Made by a program: the position numbers and the translations under genes. The notes below the pieces were generated by a model. That model worked only from the letters and a program-made list of their open reading frames with translations. It searched no databases and was not told where the DNA came from. From Paralithodes platypus (Eukaryota > Arthropoda > Malacostraca > Decapoda > Lithodidae), in NCBI GenBank assembly GCA_032716605.1, contig CM064502.1, forward strand, positions 38,192,895 to 38,256,894: a stretch of DNA of 64,000 bases, given 5' to 3'. The stretch's first letter is position 1; every line of letters starts with the position of its first letter. Shown in pieces: positions 1 through 10,834 of the stretch.

Positions 1-112
1 TTTTTGTTTTATATATATTATTATTTCACAACACATTTCCAAATCACCCTATGGGGTAGTGTTGAAGACTCATTTTTTGTTTGTGGTGTTCCCAGGAGGT
101 GTTATCCACATG

Positions 113-290
113 TGATTGAGGTAGGCAAAAGGCAGTTATGTGATTGAGGTAGGGAAAAGGCAGAACTGCATATAGCGAGTGTATGAATGGGATTGAGGTA
201 GACAAAAGGCAGAACTGCCTATAGCGAGTGTATGAATGTGATTGAGGTAGACAAAAGGCAGAACTGCCTATAGCGAGTGTATGAATGTAT
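113..290. repeat. Minisatellite derived from a LINE 3' end (about 49-bp unit, about 4 copies)
   Basis: A unit reading GATTGAGGTAGACAAAAGG, then CAGAACTGCCTATAGCGAGTG and TATGAATG is repeated about four times; the first copy is short. The core matches the minus-strand 3' terminus of the LINEs at 16800-16845 and 56172-56215 in this window. The array therefore looks like a tandem amplification of a LINE tail. No coding potential is seen. Confidence 0.75.
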
Positions 291-360
291 GTATGAATGA
301 ATGACATGGATGTATGAGGTGGACCAAGAACCAAATGGATGGATGAGATTCGAAACTTTG

Positions 361-459
361 ATAGACGTATATATCACGGTATACGGTAGAAGTAATTCCT
401 TACAATGTACCGTACATCGTGATATATACGCCTATCAAATGATTGCAATCAATATACGG

Positions 460-491
<32 letters not shown>

Positions 492-796
492 TATAGATAT
501 ATATATATATATATATATATATACAGTATATATATATATATATATACTGTATATTGGTGTATATTGATTGCAATCATTTGATAGGCGTATATATCACGAT
601 GTATATATATACCGTATATTGATGGCAATCATTTGATAGGCGTATATATCACGGTGTACGGTTGATGTCTTTCCTTACGTAGGTGACCTTGAAATTGCTA
701 GGACTCTTCTCTCTCTTTTCGTAAGGAATGCAATATACCGTACACCGTGATATATACGCCTATCAAATGATTGCAATCAATATATACCAATATACA

Positions 797-832
<36 letters not shown>
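361..832. repeat. Foldback (inverted-repeat) element with embedded (AT)n
   Basis: Positions 621-662 and 737-778 are inverted copies of a 42-bp arm with one visible mismatch. They carry the motif TTTGATAGGCGTATATATCA and its complement. The 74-bp loop has its own inner inverted pair, TTCCTTACG at 671 and CGTAAGGAA at 720. Further degenerate arm copies lie at 361-450 and 555-600, separated by (AT)n around 456-550 and 797-832. It could form a cruciform or be a foldback-type non-autonomous transposon. No target duplication was found. Confidence 0.7.
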
Positions 833-838
<6 letters not shown>

Positions 839-959
839 CCGTATATTGATTTCACTCTTTCTTCAGTTCAGTTTCTGCATTCTCTCTGTCTCTCTCTCTC
901 TCTCTGTTTCGCTTGCTTTGCAGGAATTTTGTTTTTGTTTTATATAAAATAATTTACTG

Positions 960-1458
960 AGCATTACTTACTATATCGTATAAACAATAGTAGGTAGCCA
1001 ACTTACCATAATACCGATACACCAAACCGATACGCATGCGGTTATGTTTATCACCTGTTTACTAAAGTGCCACCACTATCGATTTTCTTCGAGCTGAATG
1101 GAGCGGGAGGGTTACCAATTGAAGTTAAATCCGCTAGCATATATTGTTAGATGTAAGACATGATAAATACCACTAGAAATATGAATTGGCAAAATCCATA
1201 TAATATCACTTCGAAATTGTTCTGAAATTTCAAAACAAAACCGCTAGTGTAAGTCATTGCTGCTAGATCGAAGTAAAGGTCTCTATATCTAGCGGAAGTC
1301 GCTATACGTATTGGCAGTACTGCACACTGCCGACTGCGATACGTTGTTGACATTGTTGTTGATGTTCCAGTGGAGGGATGAACAAAATATTTTCCTTGTC
1401 CTATAATAGCTATTTCATAGTCCCGCACGACTTATTTTGATATATTTATCAAATTTAC
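960..1458. other. AT-rich DNA without a recognisable gene
   Basis: Only short ORFs are present and none resembles a known domain. I see no repeat shared with the rest of the window. Confidence 0.5.
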
Positions 1459-2830
1459 TGAACGCCTGCAAATGATATGCTATAAAATGCTTGCAATCAA
1501 ACTCTCAAGCAATTTCAATGTCACATGCAATTATAAAAGTATATCTGTCCCCACAATCATATAATGCCAAGCACAATATTCAATTTTTCGTTGTTTGTAT
1601 ACCGTAAGAATTTACTGAACGCCTGCAAATAATACGCTATAAAATGCTTGCAATCAAACTCTCAAGCAATTTCAATGTCACATGCAATTATAAAAGTATA
1701 TATAGTAGACCCAGAGGAAGAGACAGACAGAGAGAGAGGTCAAGAACATCTGCTAGGTGTGATTTTTCCCTGGGAGGGAAGAGAAGATTAGTTAGGGGCG
1801 TGCCCTGGCCTACATCAGAGAAAGAGAGTACCAAGGAGTACAAAGGTGTAGAAACAAAGAGAGTGAGACCGAGAGAGAGAGAGAGAGTGTCGTGATAATA
1901 TAACAATGTTACATAGGTATCATATATTATGATAAAATAATATATACGGTAGGCCTACATCTGTTCCCCACAATCATAATAATGCCAAACACAAATATTC
2001 AATCTTGCGTTGTTTGTATTACCGTAAGAAATGTACTGAACGCCTGCAAATAATACGCTATAAAATGCTTGCAATTACAAGGTAACATGCAATTATAAAA
2101 AGGTATATTGTAGACCACAATCTTCGCCAAGCTTCGTTGTTGCTTATATTATCGTGAGAAATGTACCGTATACCCTGGTTATCGTGAGAAATTTACCGAA
2201 CGCCTGCAAATAATACGCTATAAAATGCTTGCAATCAAACTCTCAAGCAATTTCAATGTCACATGCAATTATAAATGTATATATAGGTAGACCCAGAGAG
2301 GAAGAGACAGACAGAGAGAGGTCAAGAACATCTGCTAGGTGTGATTTTTCCCTGGGAGGGAAGAGAAGATTAGTTAGGGGCATGCCCTGTCCTGCATCAG
2401 AGAAAGAGAGTACCAAGGAGTACAAAGGTGTAGAAACAAAGAGAGAGAGAGAGAGAGAGTGTCGTGATAATATAACAATGTTACATATGTATCATATATT
2501 ATAAAATATATACGGTAGGCCTACATCTGTTCCCCATAACCATATAATGCCCAACACAAATATTCAATCTTTCGTTGTTTGTATTACCGTAAGAAATTTA
2601 CTGAACGCCTGCAAATAATACGCTATAAAATGCTTGCAATCAAACTTTCAAGCAATTACAAGGTCACATGCAATTATAAAAAGGTATATTGTAGACCACA
2701 ATCTTCGCCAAGCTTCGTTGTTGCTTATATTATCGTGAGAAATGTACCGTATACCCTGGTTATCGTGAGAAATTTACCGAACGCCTGCAAATAATACGCT
2801 ATAAAATGCAAAGGAAATTTCTTGTAGAGT
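1459..2830. repeat. Higher-order tandem repeat array (about 570-584 bp period)
   Basis: The motif CTGAACGCCTGCAAAT followed by ACGCTATAAAATGCTTGCAA recurs near 1459, 1613, 2035, 2197, 2605 and 2781, with a remnant near 3193. Long units (about 410-420 bp, near 1613-2034 and 2197-2604) carry a purine-rich GAGAGA block with CTGCTAGGTGTGATTTTTCC. They alternate with short units (about 160-175 bp). The long+short pair is itself duplicated, which makes a higher-order repeat. Small ORFs inside it appear in both copies but end differently, so they are not supported as genes. Confidence 0.75.
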
Positions 2831-3203
2831 GCAATTTTGAGGACGTAATTTGCTCTGAGAGAGAGCGGAGCGGTGATTAGAGCATAATGTACCTCCTGAC
2901 CGCACGTCACAGCCGCCGTGGACCTACTACAGGGAATTATATAAGGAAATTACCGTAGTTTAGGGTTTTTGCACTCGTGTTGCACGATTGTTGAAAGACA
3001 ACCAATGATCGTAGAAGGATGGTTCGGGTGTCATTGGAAAGCTCAATTTACGCCCTTTCAGGGATACATACTTGTATTACGCTCTGGGTCTTGTTTATGC
3101 ATGAAAAAGAGCACGAAACTACCCCATTTAGGGTAAAATAAAATCCCCTGGGCGGCACAGTGAAATATACTCCACCACCCGCTCGTAAGGTGATAAAATG
3201 CTT
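2829..3203. repeat. Dispersed repeat, copy A
   Basis: About 375 bp matches 23180-23600. Shared blocks include CTGAGAGAGAG, TTTTTGCACTCG.GTTGCACG, CCCTTTCAGGGATA, TTCTGGGTCTT/CTCTGGGTCTT and GCTCGTAAGGTG. The class is unknown: no ORF and no clear terminal inverted repeats. Confidence 0.65.
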
Positions 3204-3771
3204 GCAATCAAACTTTCAAGCAATTATAAAATATAAATTGTACTTACCAACACCCACACCAGTATGTTCTTCGTCAGGAACGTCTCCAATTTGGTCAACG
3301 GTCTGTCCAACATCAACCTCAACATCAACCCCACGCAAATTATGCTAGGGGTGAAAGCCTATGATCGGGTTATTTTCGTCTTCCGAGTCATCCACACTAC
3401 CAAAACTCTCACCCAGACATTCGACGGTTTCATCCAACAGCTTAATTAGAAAGTTCTGAAGAGTTCAGCATGATATCTAGTTCCTGGGTGGTAAACCGGG
3501 CGTGGTTAGTAGGGTGGCGCGACGCACTAGGGATGGCGGCCACCGAATCGAACACGGGCAAATCTTGACCTTCCATTATGGCTGCTTGAGGGTCACTGAG
3601 TCACGGTCACGCAGTGGGGATGTGTGGGTGGGCCCTTGTAGTATACCGCCTGACCACCAGGTTTCGCTTTCCACCTAAATTAGGGTGGGAATACACCCAC
3701 AGACTTAAGTCCGACCCCGCCATTTAGTCCAATTATCTCGTAGACTTAATTCCGACCCCGCTAATAAAGGG
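3204..3771. other. No recognisable gene; flank of BEL-1
   Basis: The stretch contains only short ORFs. Two related blocks reading ACTTAA.TCCGACCCCGC lie near 3700 and 3746, just before the BEL-1 insertion point. Nothing here matches the first 320 bp of the Gypsy 3' LTR, which would be expected if a full 5' LTR had been present. Confidence 0.4.
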
Positions 3772-3776
3772 TTAAT

Positions 3777-3781
3777 AATAC
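3777..3781. repeat. BEL-1 target-site duplication, left
   Basis: AATAC immediately precedes the LTR start TGTAGTGAATCC. The same 5 bp follows the 3' LTR at 10830-10834. Five bp is the usual BEL/Pao duplication length. Confidence 0.85.
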
Positions 3782-4331
3782 TGTAGTGAATCCTAGCTGG
3801 TATATATACCGTAGTTTGAATTTCCCGGGTTCACGACAGCTGGTTCCTTTTTGTTTATACGCATTACTTTATTTATCTTTGTGGATAAATATTACTGTGG
3901 TTGCACCAATTATATCTTAGTTTATTTCCCTTATTATTTAATCACGGGGGACGATATAGAACCCTTAAATATATTTTATATTGTCACGATAAAAGGGAAC
4001 CTCAGACACACTTCACACAGACTTCACCCGGCCAAGACAGACCGCCAGCTGCTGCCATATAACAACAAAACTTCCCTGATATTTGCCTCCTGACATGTCC
4101 ATCACCTAATCGACACTCTTTGCATCACAGCTAAGTTCCATTAATACTAGAAGTACTTCATAGATATTACTGAGACTACCACAGATAACCTACACATACA
4201 TGTTTACAAGTAAGTCAAACGCCGACCCGGTATCATTTTTATAGCCTAGGCCAATTCATCTTCCCAGGTTTAGTTATTTAATTTATATCCGTTTCTCCTC
4301 TACCCCCTAGGAATAATAAACAGGATATAAT
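3782..4331 (+). repeat. BEL-1 5' LTR
   Basis: It begins TGTAGTGAATCCTAGC and ends just before the primer-binding site. It matches 10277-10829 along its length with scattered substitutions and small indels. No polyadenylation or TATA signal can be assigned with confidence. Confidence 0.88.
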
Positions 4332-4349
4332 TGGTGCCGTGACCAGGAT
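4332..4349 (+). promoter_or_regulatory. BEL-1 primer-binding site (tRNA-His-type)
   Basis: TGGTGCCGTGAC directly follows the LTR. It is complementary to the CCA end and acceptor stem of eukaryotic tRNA-His as I know it. The following bases (CAGGAT) do not fit tRNA-His as well, so the primer assignment is an inference from the first 12 nt. Confidence 0.65.
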
Positions 4350-5038
4350 ACTGGGCCATCTGTTATATATTGATAAGAATTGGGGGGGTATTAAGCCCGA
4401 CTTGTCTGCCTTCGTGTAGAGCTGGGCGATCTAGTGGACAAATGTTGAGGGGCGCATATGTCCGGGATTTTCCGCTGGACCGTCAAGTGCAGTGCCCTGC
4501 TTTTTTTTGTTAAACAGTTCTATAGACCAGGGGCAAGGGTGGACACTGTCAGGCAGACCTCAGCCGGGGTTAGATGTGCCAGGGAGCCGGAAGGTATTAG
4601 ATAGGCTACTGAACAGAGCGCATGCCTTCTTTGAGAAGAAGGACAGGGCCGAGGAGGAACAGTCGACGCAATAGGCTAGATCTAAAGACTATGACGACGG
4701 CTGCGGCTGTTCCTCCTTCAGAGGAGTCGTGATCCTTCTTTCTCTTTCTTTTCCTTTCTTTTTCAGGCATTAACTTTGTAATTTGTTAAAGTTTAATAGG
4801 CCTATAGTAAAGTAAATATTGTAAAGTAGAGTAATATGACATAGGGTAAATTTCCTTTTCTTTGATCATTTGTAAACTCACAGGGGGCACACGATCTGCA
4901 TACTTCAATTTGCTTGGTTGCTGTCGTCATCAATGTAAGTAGGTTAGCCTAGGCTTAGAATAGATTAGAATAGGTTAGCCTACAGTGACGATTAGTATTG
5001 TTGTTCCTTAAACTTTAGTTACCGTAATTTTTTTAAGA
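4350..5038 (+). other. BEL-1 untranslated leader
   Basis: About 690 bp lies between the primer site and the gag start codon. It contains a pyrimidine-rich run near 4735-4765 and short ORFs only. I see nothing assignable beyond leader sequence. Confidence 0.6.
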
Positions 5039-6147
5039 ATGGAGGAGAAAATAAAGTCATTGCGGCGGTTCAGGGCCGCCAAGAAGGAAGGGATTACTAA
5101 GCTTACCTCTAATCTCTCTGAATTTATTAATCATGCTGCTACACTGCATGATGTAAAGGGTGTGAAAATAACTTTAGAAGAGGCCCTAGCTGATATCGAG
5201 TTGTATAACGTAGAGTTGTATAGCTTATATTCAGATGATCAGTTAGAGGAGGAGATGGTGAAAGATATGCAGTATGTTAATCAAGTAAACAGTCAGTTAG
5301 CTGAGTTAGATAGTGCTCTACAGACAACCACTACTGGTAGATCTCATGATAGCGCAGCAAGTAGGAAACAGAAGGGTATTAAGCTACCCTCCCTGAAGTT
5401 ACCAGTTTTTGACGGGGATCCAACACAGTGGGTGGGTTTCTGGGAGCTCTTTGATTGTAGTGTTCACTCCCAAGCAGACTTAACTGACATTCAGAAATTT
5501 ACGTATCTAAAGGGACAACTTAGTGGTGAGGCTCTACAAATTGTTAGTGGGTTTAGTTTGGTCGCTGCAAGTTATGAACCAGCGGTCACTATACTGAAAA
5601 ACAGTTATAGTCAAAAGGATCGCATCAAAGCAGCTCACATAGCGAAACTGTGTAATCTCCCGCATCCTAGCCAGGAGGTCAGTGCTCTGAAAGATTTTTC
5701 CGCGTCATTTGAGTGTGCGTTAGAGTCATTACGGTCTATGGATGTAACAGTAATTGAAATGTGTGCAGCACTGTTGCATAATAAACTTTCTCAGAAGTGA
5801 TTAAGCACGAATTAAAAGACAACTGGTTGGATGTGGATGAATATGTTCGTGTGTTTAAGACTGAAGTATGCAATCTAGAAAGTAGACATAATCCACTAGA
5901 ACAGTTTGGGGCGACCGCCGCAGCAGCATATGCGGTGTATCAGAAACCCGATACCAAGCAGAAGTATGGATGTAAGTTGTGTTTAAAGACAAGACATTTT
6001 TGGGCAAAGTGTGCAAAATACAAGAACAGTCCCGCCAAGGCGAATAGAGCAAGGCAGTTGAAATTGTGCGTCGGGTGCCTGTCGTCAGAGCATGGCAGCC
6101 AGGGGTGTAGTAACCCTAAAATTAGGCCGTGCCGATTCTGCCAATAG
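5039..6147 (+). pseudogene. BEL-1 gag-like N-terminal region (DUF1759 plus zinc knuckles), frameshifted
   Basis: The first 253 codons (5039-5800) start MEEKIKSLRRF and hold the DUF1759-type block of BEL/Pao polyproteins: LPSLKLPVFDGDPTQW near residues 116-131, then FTYLKGQLSGEA. A frameshift near 5797 moves the frame. The continuation (5797-6147) carries two zinc knuckles of C-x2-C-x4-H-x4-C spacing, CKLCLKTRHFWAKC and CVGCLSSEHGSQGC, plus the start of a third that is cut by an in-frame TAG at 6148. The protein would package element RNA into virus-like particles. BEL-2 has the same architecture with three finger-like blocks, which supports the reading. Confidence 0.85.
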
Positions 6148-6690
6148 AAACATTTTAATTATTTGTGTCCGACGCCACGCCTTGAACAAACTGGACAACC
6201 AGTACCCCCTGAACCAACAGTTACCATGGCTGTGGCTTCGGGCCATAATGCAGTGTTGTTACCTACCATTCAGATTCCCTTGATCGACAGAAACGGTCAT
6301 ACCAGTAAAGTAAGAGCTTTGTTGGACCAATGTTCGCAACGTACCTTCATCTCGCGCTCTGCTTTATCGCAGCTTCATTACATTAGGGTCAGTAAGGAAC
6401 AGCTAAGGCTCCAGGGATTTACTGGCTCACTTGGTAGTACTGAGTATGAAATAGTAGAGTAAACCTATCATCACAGAAGAAGGGTGTGTAAATTGAGGGC
6501 CGTTGTGGTGGAGGAGTTACCAGTATACAAACCAGGGAGAGGATTAGAGACGGAGGTAAATGCTATCAAGGCTCGGGGTTACAAATTAGCCGATCCAGGT
6601 ATCACTGATGGAGATATGATAGGGTTACTGATTGGGGCTACTTTTATTACCACTTTGTACATTCAGGCTATGTCAGGGAAGGAAGTATAG
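6148..6690 (+). pseudogene. BEL-1 aspartic protease region (DUF1758-like)
   Basis: Downstream of the TAG the same frame resumes with the protease segment. KVRALLDQCSQRTFISRSAL (about 6310-6365) corresponds to the LLDxGSQRSFI motif of BEL/Pao peptidases. Compared with BEL-2 (LLDQGSQRSFI) the Gly is replaced by Cys, next to the presumed catalytic Asp, so activity is doubtful. It continues LRLQGFTGS, then meets TAA at 6463. A further open piece (6484-6690) covers the C-terminal protease/linker. A frameshift near 6690 leads into the RT frame. Confidence 0.8.
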
Positions 6691-6692
6691 TT

Positions 6693-9086
6693 ATGTTACC
6701 CACAATGTATGGTAATGCACTGAGTGGCACTTATCAGTCAGATATAGAAGAGACCCATGTAGAGTTAGTCACTGTTCTTAAGTTAGCAGTAGACCCTTTA
6801 GTGGAGATACAGGAAGATATTGGCAGTAAATCTCCAGAATTAAAGGATCTGACAGCTCTATGGGACTTGGACCATATTGGTATAAGTCCTAATGAGACTG
6901 GTAAGGGTGGGGAGAGAGTCTTAAATATATTTTCTGAAATGGTACAGTATTCCGAAGCACAGGGACAGTATATAGTGGAACTGCCGTGGAGAGATAATAT
7001 AGATAAATTACCTGATAACTTTAAGTTACCCCTGGGCAGAATGAGTGGCTTGCAGCGTTAATTTATAAAGGATCCCAACTACTGTCAACAGTATACAAAG
7101 GTTCTGGATAATCAGATAGAAGGGGGGTTTATTGAAAGGGTAGAAAACAAGAATCAATCTGGCCATCCCATTCACTACTTAGCTCACCATGGTTTTACTA
7201 AGGATAGTGTTACTACGCCTGTACGGATAGTGTTTTACTGTTCGGCTAGGATGGACGAGAAGGCGTTCAGTCTGAATGACTGTCTCCATACAGGTCCATC
7301 GCTAGTGGCTGATCTCACCCAGGTACTTCTACGCTTTAGATGCCATCAATTTGCCTGGGTGAGTGATATTGAGAAAGCATTTCTCATGGTGGGGATGAGT
7401 GAGAAGGAGAGGGATGCTACTAGGTTTCTGTGGCACGTTGATCCCTTAGATGTTGCAAGTCCTTACATTGTCTACCGGTTCCGTGCAGTTCTGTTCAGGG
7501 CCACCTGTTCCCAGTTCCTCCTTAATGCTACCATTCAAAAACACCTGTCTATGATACAGGAGAACAGTGAAGTAGTTAATAAGCTAAAAAGGGGGTTGTA
7601 TATTGATAACTTACAGGGGACTGGTGATGATGTAAGTGATTTGCAACAACAATGTTGGGATGCACGTAGAATATTTTCCAGCGCTAACCTGTCTTTACGT
7701 GAGTGGCTCACAAATAATGAGAGTTTGCGGGAACTGTTGCACCTGAAGGGTATAGCTTCCGCCAAACAAGACGGGGTTAAGGTGCTTGGCGTTGAGTGGC
7801 TAACTGATAAGGATATGTTACAGGTTAATTGCCGCGGAAGTAGCCCTGCATTGGTTAAAAAACGTGAGGCTCTAAGTCTAACCGCGAGTGTGTTCGATCC
7901 TCTAGGAGTGTTGCTACCGGTAACCATCCGGGGGCGGAGGTTCGTACAGGATTTGTGGAGATTAGAGTGTGGGTGGGATGTACCCATTCCAGATGACATG
8001 AGAGCTAACTGGCAGGGTATTTATGACAATATGATAGATAGTACAGGTATCATGTTTCCCCGTCAGGTCACTAATTCTAAGAGGATTACGCTGCACCTAT
8101 TTAGTGACGAAAGCTCAGTAGCATATGGTGTAGCGGCCTATTCGGTTGGTGATGAGGTGAGTAGGTTGGTAATGGCCAAAGCTAAGGTGGTGCCTATTAA
8201 GTCCCTCACCATACCTAAGATGGAGTTGACTGCTGTTCTTCTCGCATGTTATATATGTGAGGCCTACGCGGAAGAGCTGATTATAAAGAATGTATACCTC
8301 TGGTCGGACAGCCAGATAACCCTATGCTGGTTGTATAGTAAAAAGATTTAGCCTATATATGTTCAAAATAGAGTTGATGAGATAAAGTCATTAGTCCCCG
8401 GCGCTCATTTTCGTTATGTGTCCACAGAGGACAACCCCAGTGATCTAGTCACCAGAGGGATTTCATATGTGTCCTTAGTTGATTTTTCGCTTTGGTGGGG
8501 AGGGCCCACATGGCTACCTCACCAAATGCTATGGACTGATCATGGCCCAATAGGAGGGGACACCACTGTGGGTTGTAACACGAGTCAAGAAGGAACCCTT
8601 TCATTGCCGGTACCGGTTGCCCCTACTGCCATATTGAATTGGGACCGGTATGGCACTTATATGAAGTCATGGCATGTAATGGCATGTGTCCTTAGGTTTA
8701 TTAGGACTCTTAGAGAGAAGACACAAGGGAACTATCAGGCAAAACCGGCATACTTGACAGTACCGGAATTAAGAGCAGCAGAATCAGCCATGATTAAGGT
8801 AGCCCAGAGAGAAGCTTACTCTGAGGAACACCACTATTTGTCAAAAGGACAGGGCACACCAAGCAATATAGTGAAGCAGTTAGGCCTCTATATGGAGGGA
8901 GGCATGATACGCTGTAGAGGTAGGCTACACTTGTCAGCTTTACATGATAGCGCCAAGTACCCTATCCTTATCCCTAATAAACATCGTATAGCCACTCTCC
9001 TTAGTAATTACTGCCACAAAATGTGTAACCATAGTGGTGTTAGTTATGTTGTAAATTACATAAGGAAAAGATGGTGGATCCCCTAG
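6693..9086 (+). pseudogene. BEL-1 reverse transcriptase and RNase H, broken by stops
   Basis: One frame carries the linker DLDHIGISPNETGKG, then a TAA at 7060. The RT palm follows (SLNDCLHTGPS, WVSDIEKAFLMV, FLLNATIQKHL), with the active-site block LYIDNLQG at about 7600. The usual Y-x-D-D is Y-I-D-N here, as in BEL-2. RNase H-like/A17 blocks follow: LHLFSDESSVAYGVAAY, TIPKMELTAVLLA and LWSDSQITLCW. A TAG at 8349 interrupts just before PIYVQNRVDEIKS. The frame then continues to the integrase N-terminal zinc region (HKMCNHSGVSYVV, RKRWWIP) and a TAG at 9084. Confidence 0.87.
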
Positions 9087-10217
9087 ATTAGACAGGTAGT
9101 AAAGAGATTGCAAGGTACATCATACCGTGCTGTACAGGCCCCTCCATTGCCGGAGTTTAGGGTTCAGGAAGTGAGTCCTTTCCAGGTAACGGGGGTTGAC
9201 TACACAGGTGCCTTGCCAGTAAAAGAGAAGGGGGTACTGTAAGTAAATTATATGTAGTCTATTCACCTGTGCAGCTACTAGAGCGGTCCATGTAGAGACG
9301 GTGTCTAACCTCTCCTGCGAATCATTTTTGCATGCGTTCCGTAGGTTTAGTAGCAGGAGGGCTTACCCTAAGATTATGAAGAGTGATAATGCCACCACAT
9401 TTGTTAGCGGAGCCAGTACATTACGGGAGTTGATAGATGATGCAAGGTTAAAAGGTACTCTAGCGGAATTCAAGTGCGAGTGGCGGTTTATACCGACCAG
9501 GGCGCCATGGTTCGGTGCCATATGGGAACGGGTCATTGGCATCCTAAAGGCTGGCTTGAAGAAGGTACTGGGTCGAACATTGGTTATCACAGAGGAACTG
9601 AATATGGTATTACTGGAGCTCGAGGCCACAGTCAATGATCGCCCGCTTGGCTATACCTACAGTGATCTTGAAGACCCTCTACCCCTCACTCCTTCACAAC
9701 TGGTTCATGGGAGGCGGATCAGAAGCTTTCCAAGGCGAGAAGTCACGGATGAAGATCTCAAGGACACGACATGGCGTAACAACGATTCCGTCAACCAACG
9801 CTTCCAATATGTAACAAAACTCTCACATGACCTGTGGAAAAGGTGGAGCACTGATTATTTAATATCACTCAGGGAGCAACATCGTCACTTAATGGTAAAA
9901 AGAGGGATAGCATCGCCACAAGTTGGGGACGTCGTTCTAGTACATGATGACGGCCCCCGACTTTTTTGGCGTATAGGTCGGATAATGAACTTCTTTGTGG
10001 TCCTGACCACGAATGTAGGGTAGTTCAGGTAAAAACTGGAGCCGGTTTGACCACCAGACCGGTGGTTAAGCTATACCCACTAGAGATAGATTTAGATGTA
10101 GTGGATGGTGACAGCAAGCCGAACTCTGATAATATCCTTCCTGCTACTGGAGCGGACCGAGGTGATACCCCTCAGAGGCCATCACGTCGGACTGCTTTGG
10201 GTTCCTCCCAGTTGTAG
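9087..10217 (+). pseudogene. BEL-1 integrase core and C-terminal domain, frameshifted
   Basis: After the stop at 9084 the frame reads on through a cysteine-poor zinc region. It then contains GVDYTGALPVKEKG, which gives the first catalytic Asp (near 9197), before shifting. The ORF at 9301-10023 has KSDNATTFVSG (second Asp) and PWFGAIWERVIGILK (catalytic Glu), the D-D-E core of BEL/Pao integrases, and NDRPLGYTYSDLEDPLPLTP. A frameshift near 9985 moves the last part (VVQVKTGAGLTTRPVVKLYP) to another frame ending at 10217. The enzyme would insert cDNA into chromosomes; this copy cannot be made as one protein. Confidence 0.85.
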
Positions 10218-10263
10218 CGATCCATGATCGGGACGGGACAATTGTAATTACTTTGTATATAAC

Positions 10264-10276
10264 TGGTGGCGGAGTA
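10264..10276 (+). promoter_or_regulatory. BEL-1 polypurine tract
   Basis: GGTGGCGGAGTA abuts the 3' LTR start TGTCGTGAATCC, the expected place for plus-strand priming. The tract is not purely purine. Confidence 0.5.
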
Positions 10277-10829
10277 TGTCGTGAATCCTAGCTGGTATAT
10301 ATACCGTAGTTTGAATTTCCCGGGTTCACGACAGCTGGTTCCTTTTTGTTTATACGCATTACTTTATTTATCTCTGTGGATAAATATTATTGTGGTTGCA
10401 CCAATTATATCTTAGTTTATTTTCCCTTATTATTTAATCACAGGGGACGATGTAGAACCCTTAAATATATTTGATATTGTCACGATAAAAGGGAATCTCA
10501 GACACACTTCACACAGACTTCACCCGGCCAAGACTTCATGTGGCCAGCTGCTGCCACATAACAACAAAACTTCCCTGATATTTGCCTCCCGACATGTCCA
10601 TCACCTAATCGACACTCTTTGCATCACAGCTAAGTTCCTTTAATACTAGAAGTACTTCATAGATATTACTGGGACTACCACATATAACCTACACATACAT
10701 GTTTACAAATAAGTCAAACGCCGACCCGGTATCATTTTTATAGCCTAGGCCAATTCATCTTCCCAGGTTTAGTTATTTAATATATATCCGTTTCTCCTCT
10801 ACCCCCTTGGAATAATAAACAGGATAAAT
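10277..10829 (+). repeat. BEL-1 3' LTR
   Basis: It begins TGTCGTGAATCC and ends ...AACAGGATAAAT, followed by the AATAC duplication. It matches 3782-4331 with about 20 differences by eye, including a small replacement near 10530. Confidence 0.88.
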
Positions 10830-10834
10830 AATAC

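Larger units (their letters stand above)
3782..10829 (+). mobile_element. BEL/Pao LTR retrotransposon BEL-1 (complete, decayed)
   Basis: A 7.05-kb element with 550/553-bp LTRs, a primer-binding site, gag (DUF1759-type plus zinc knuckles), an A17/DUF1758-like protease, RT, RNase H and integrase, and a purine-rich tract before the 3' LTR. The flanking 5-bp duplication AATAC (3777-3781 and 10830-10834) proves a single insertion. The coding region has in-frame stops near 6148, 6463, 7060, 8349 and 9084 and at least four frameshifts, so it is not autonomous. The two LTRs differ at roughly 20 sites by eye, an old insertion. It landed inside the 5' LTR of the neighbouring Gypsy element. Confidence 0.93.

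Noticed and set aside
1644..1895. 83-codon ORF repeated at 2229-2504
   Set aside because: Duplicated because it lies in the higher-order tandem repeat; the ends differ and the composition is Arg/Glu low complexity.
4492..4674. 60-codon ORF in the BEL-1 leader
   Set aside because: Short, no conserved motif, and in an untranslated leader.
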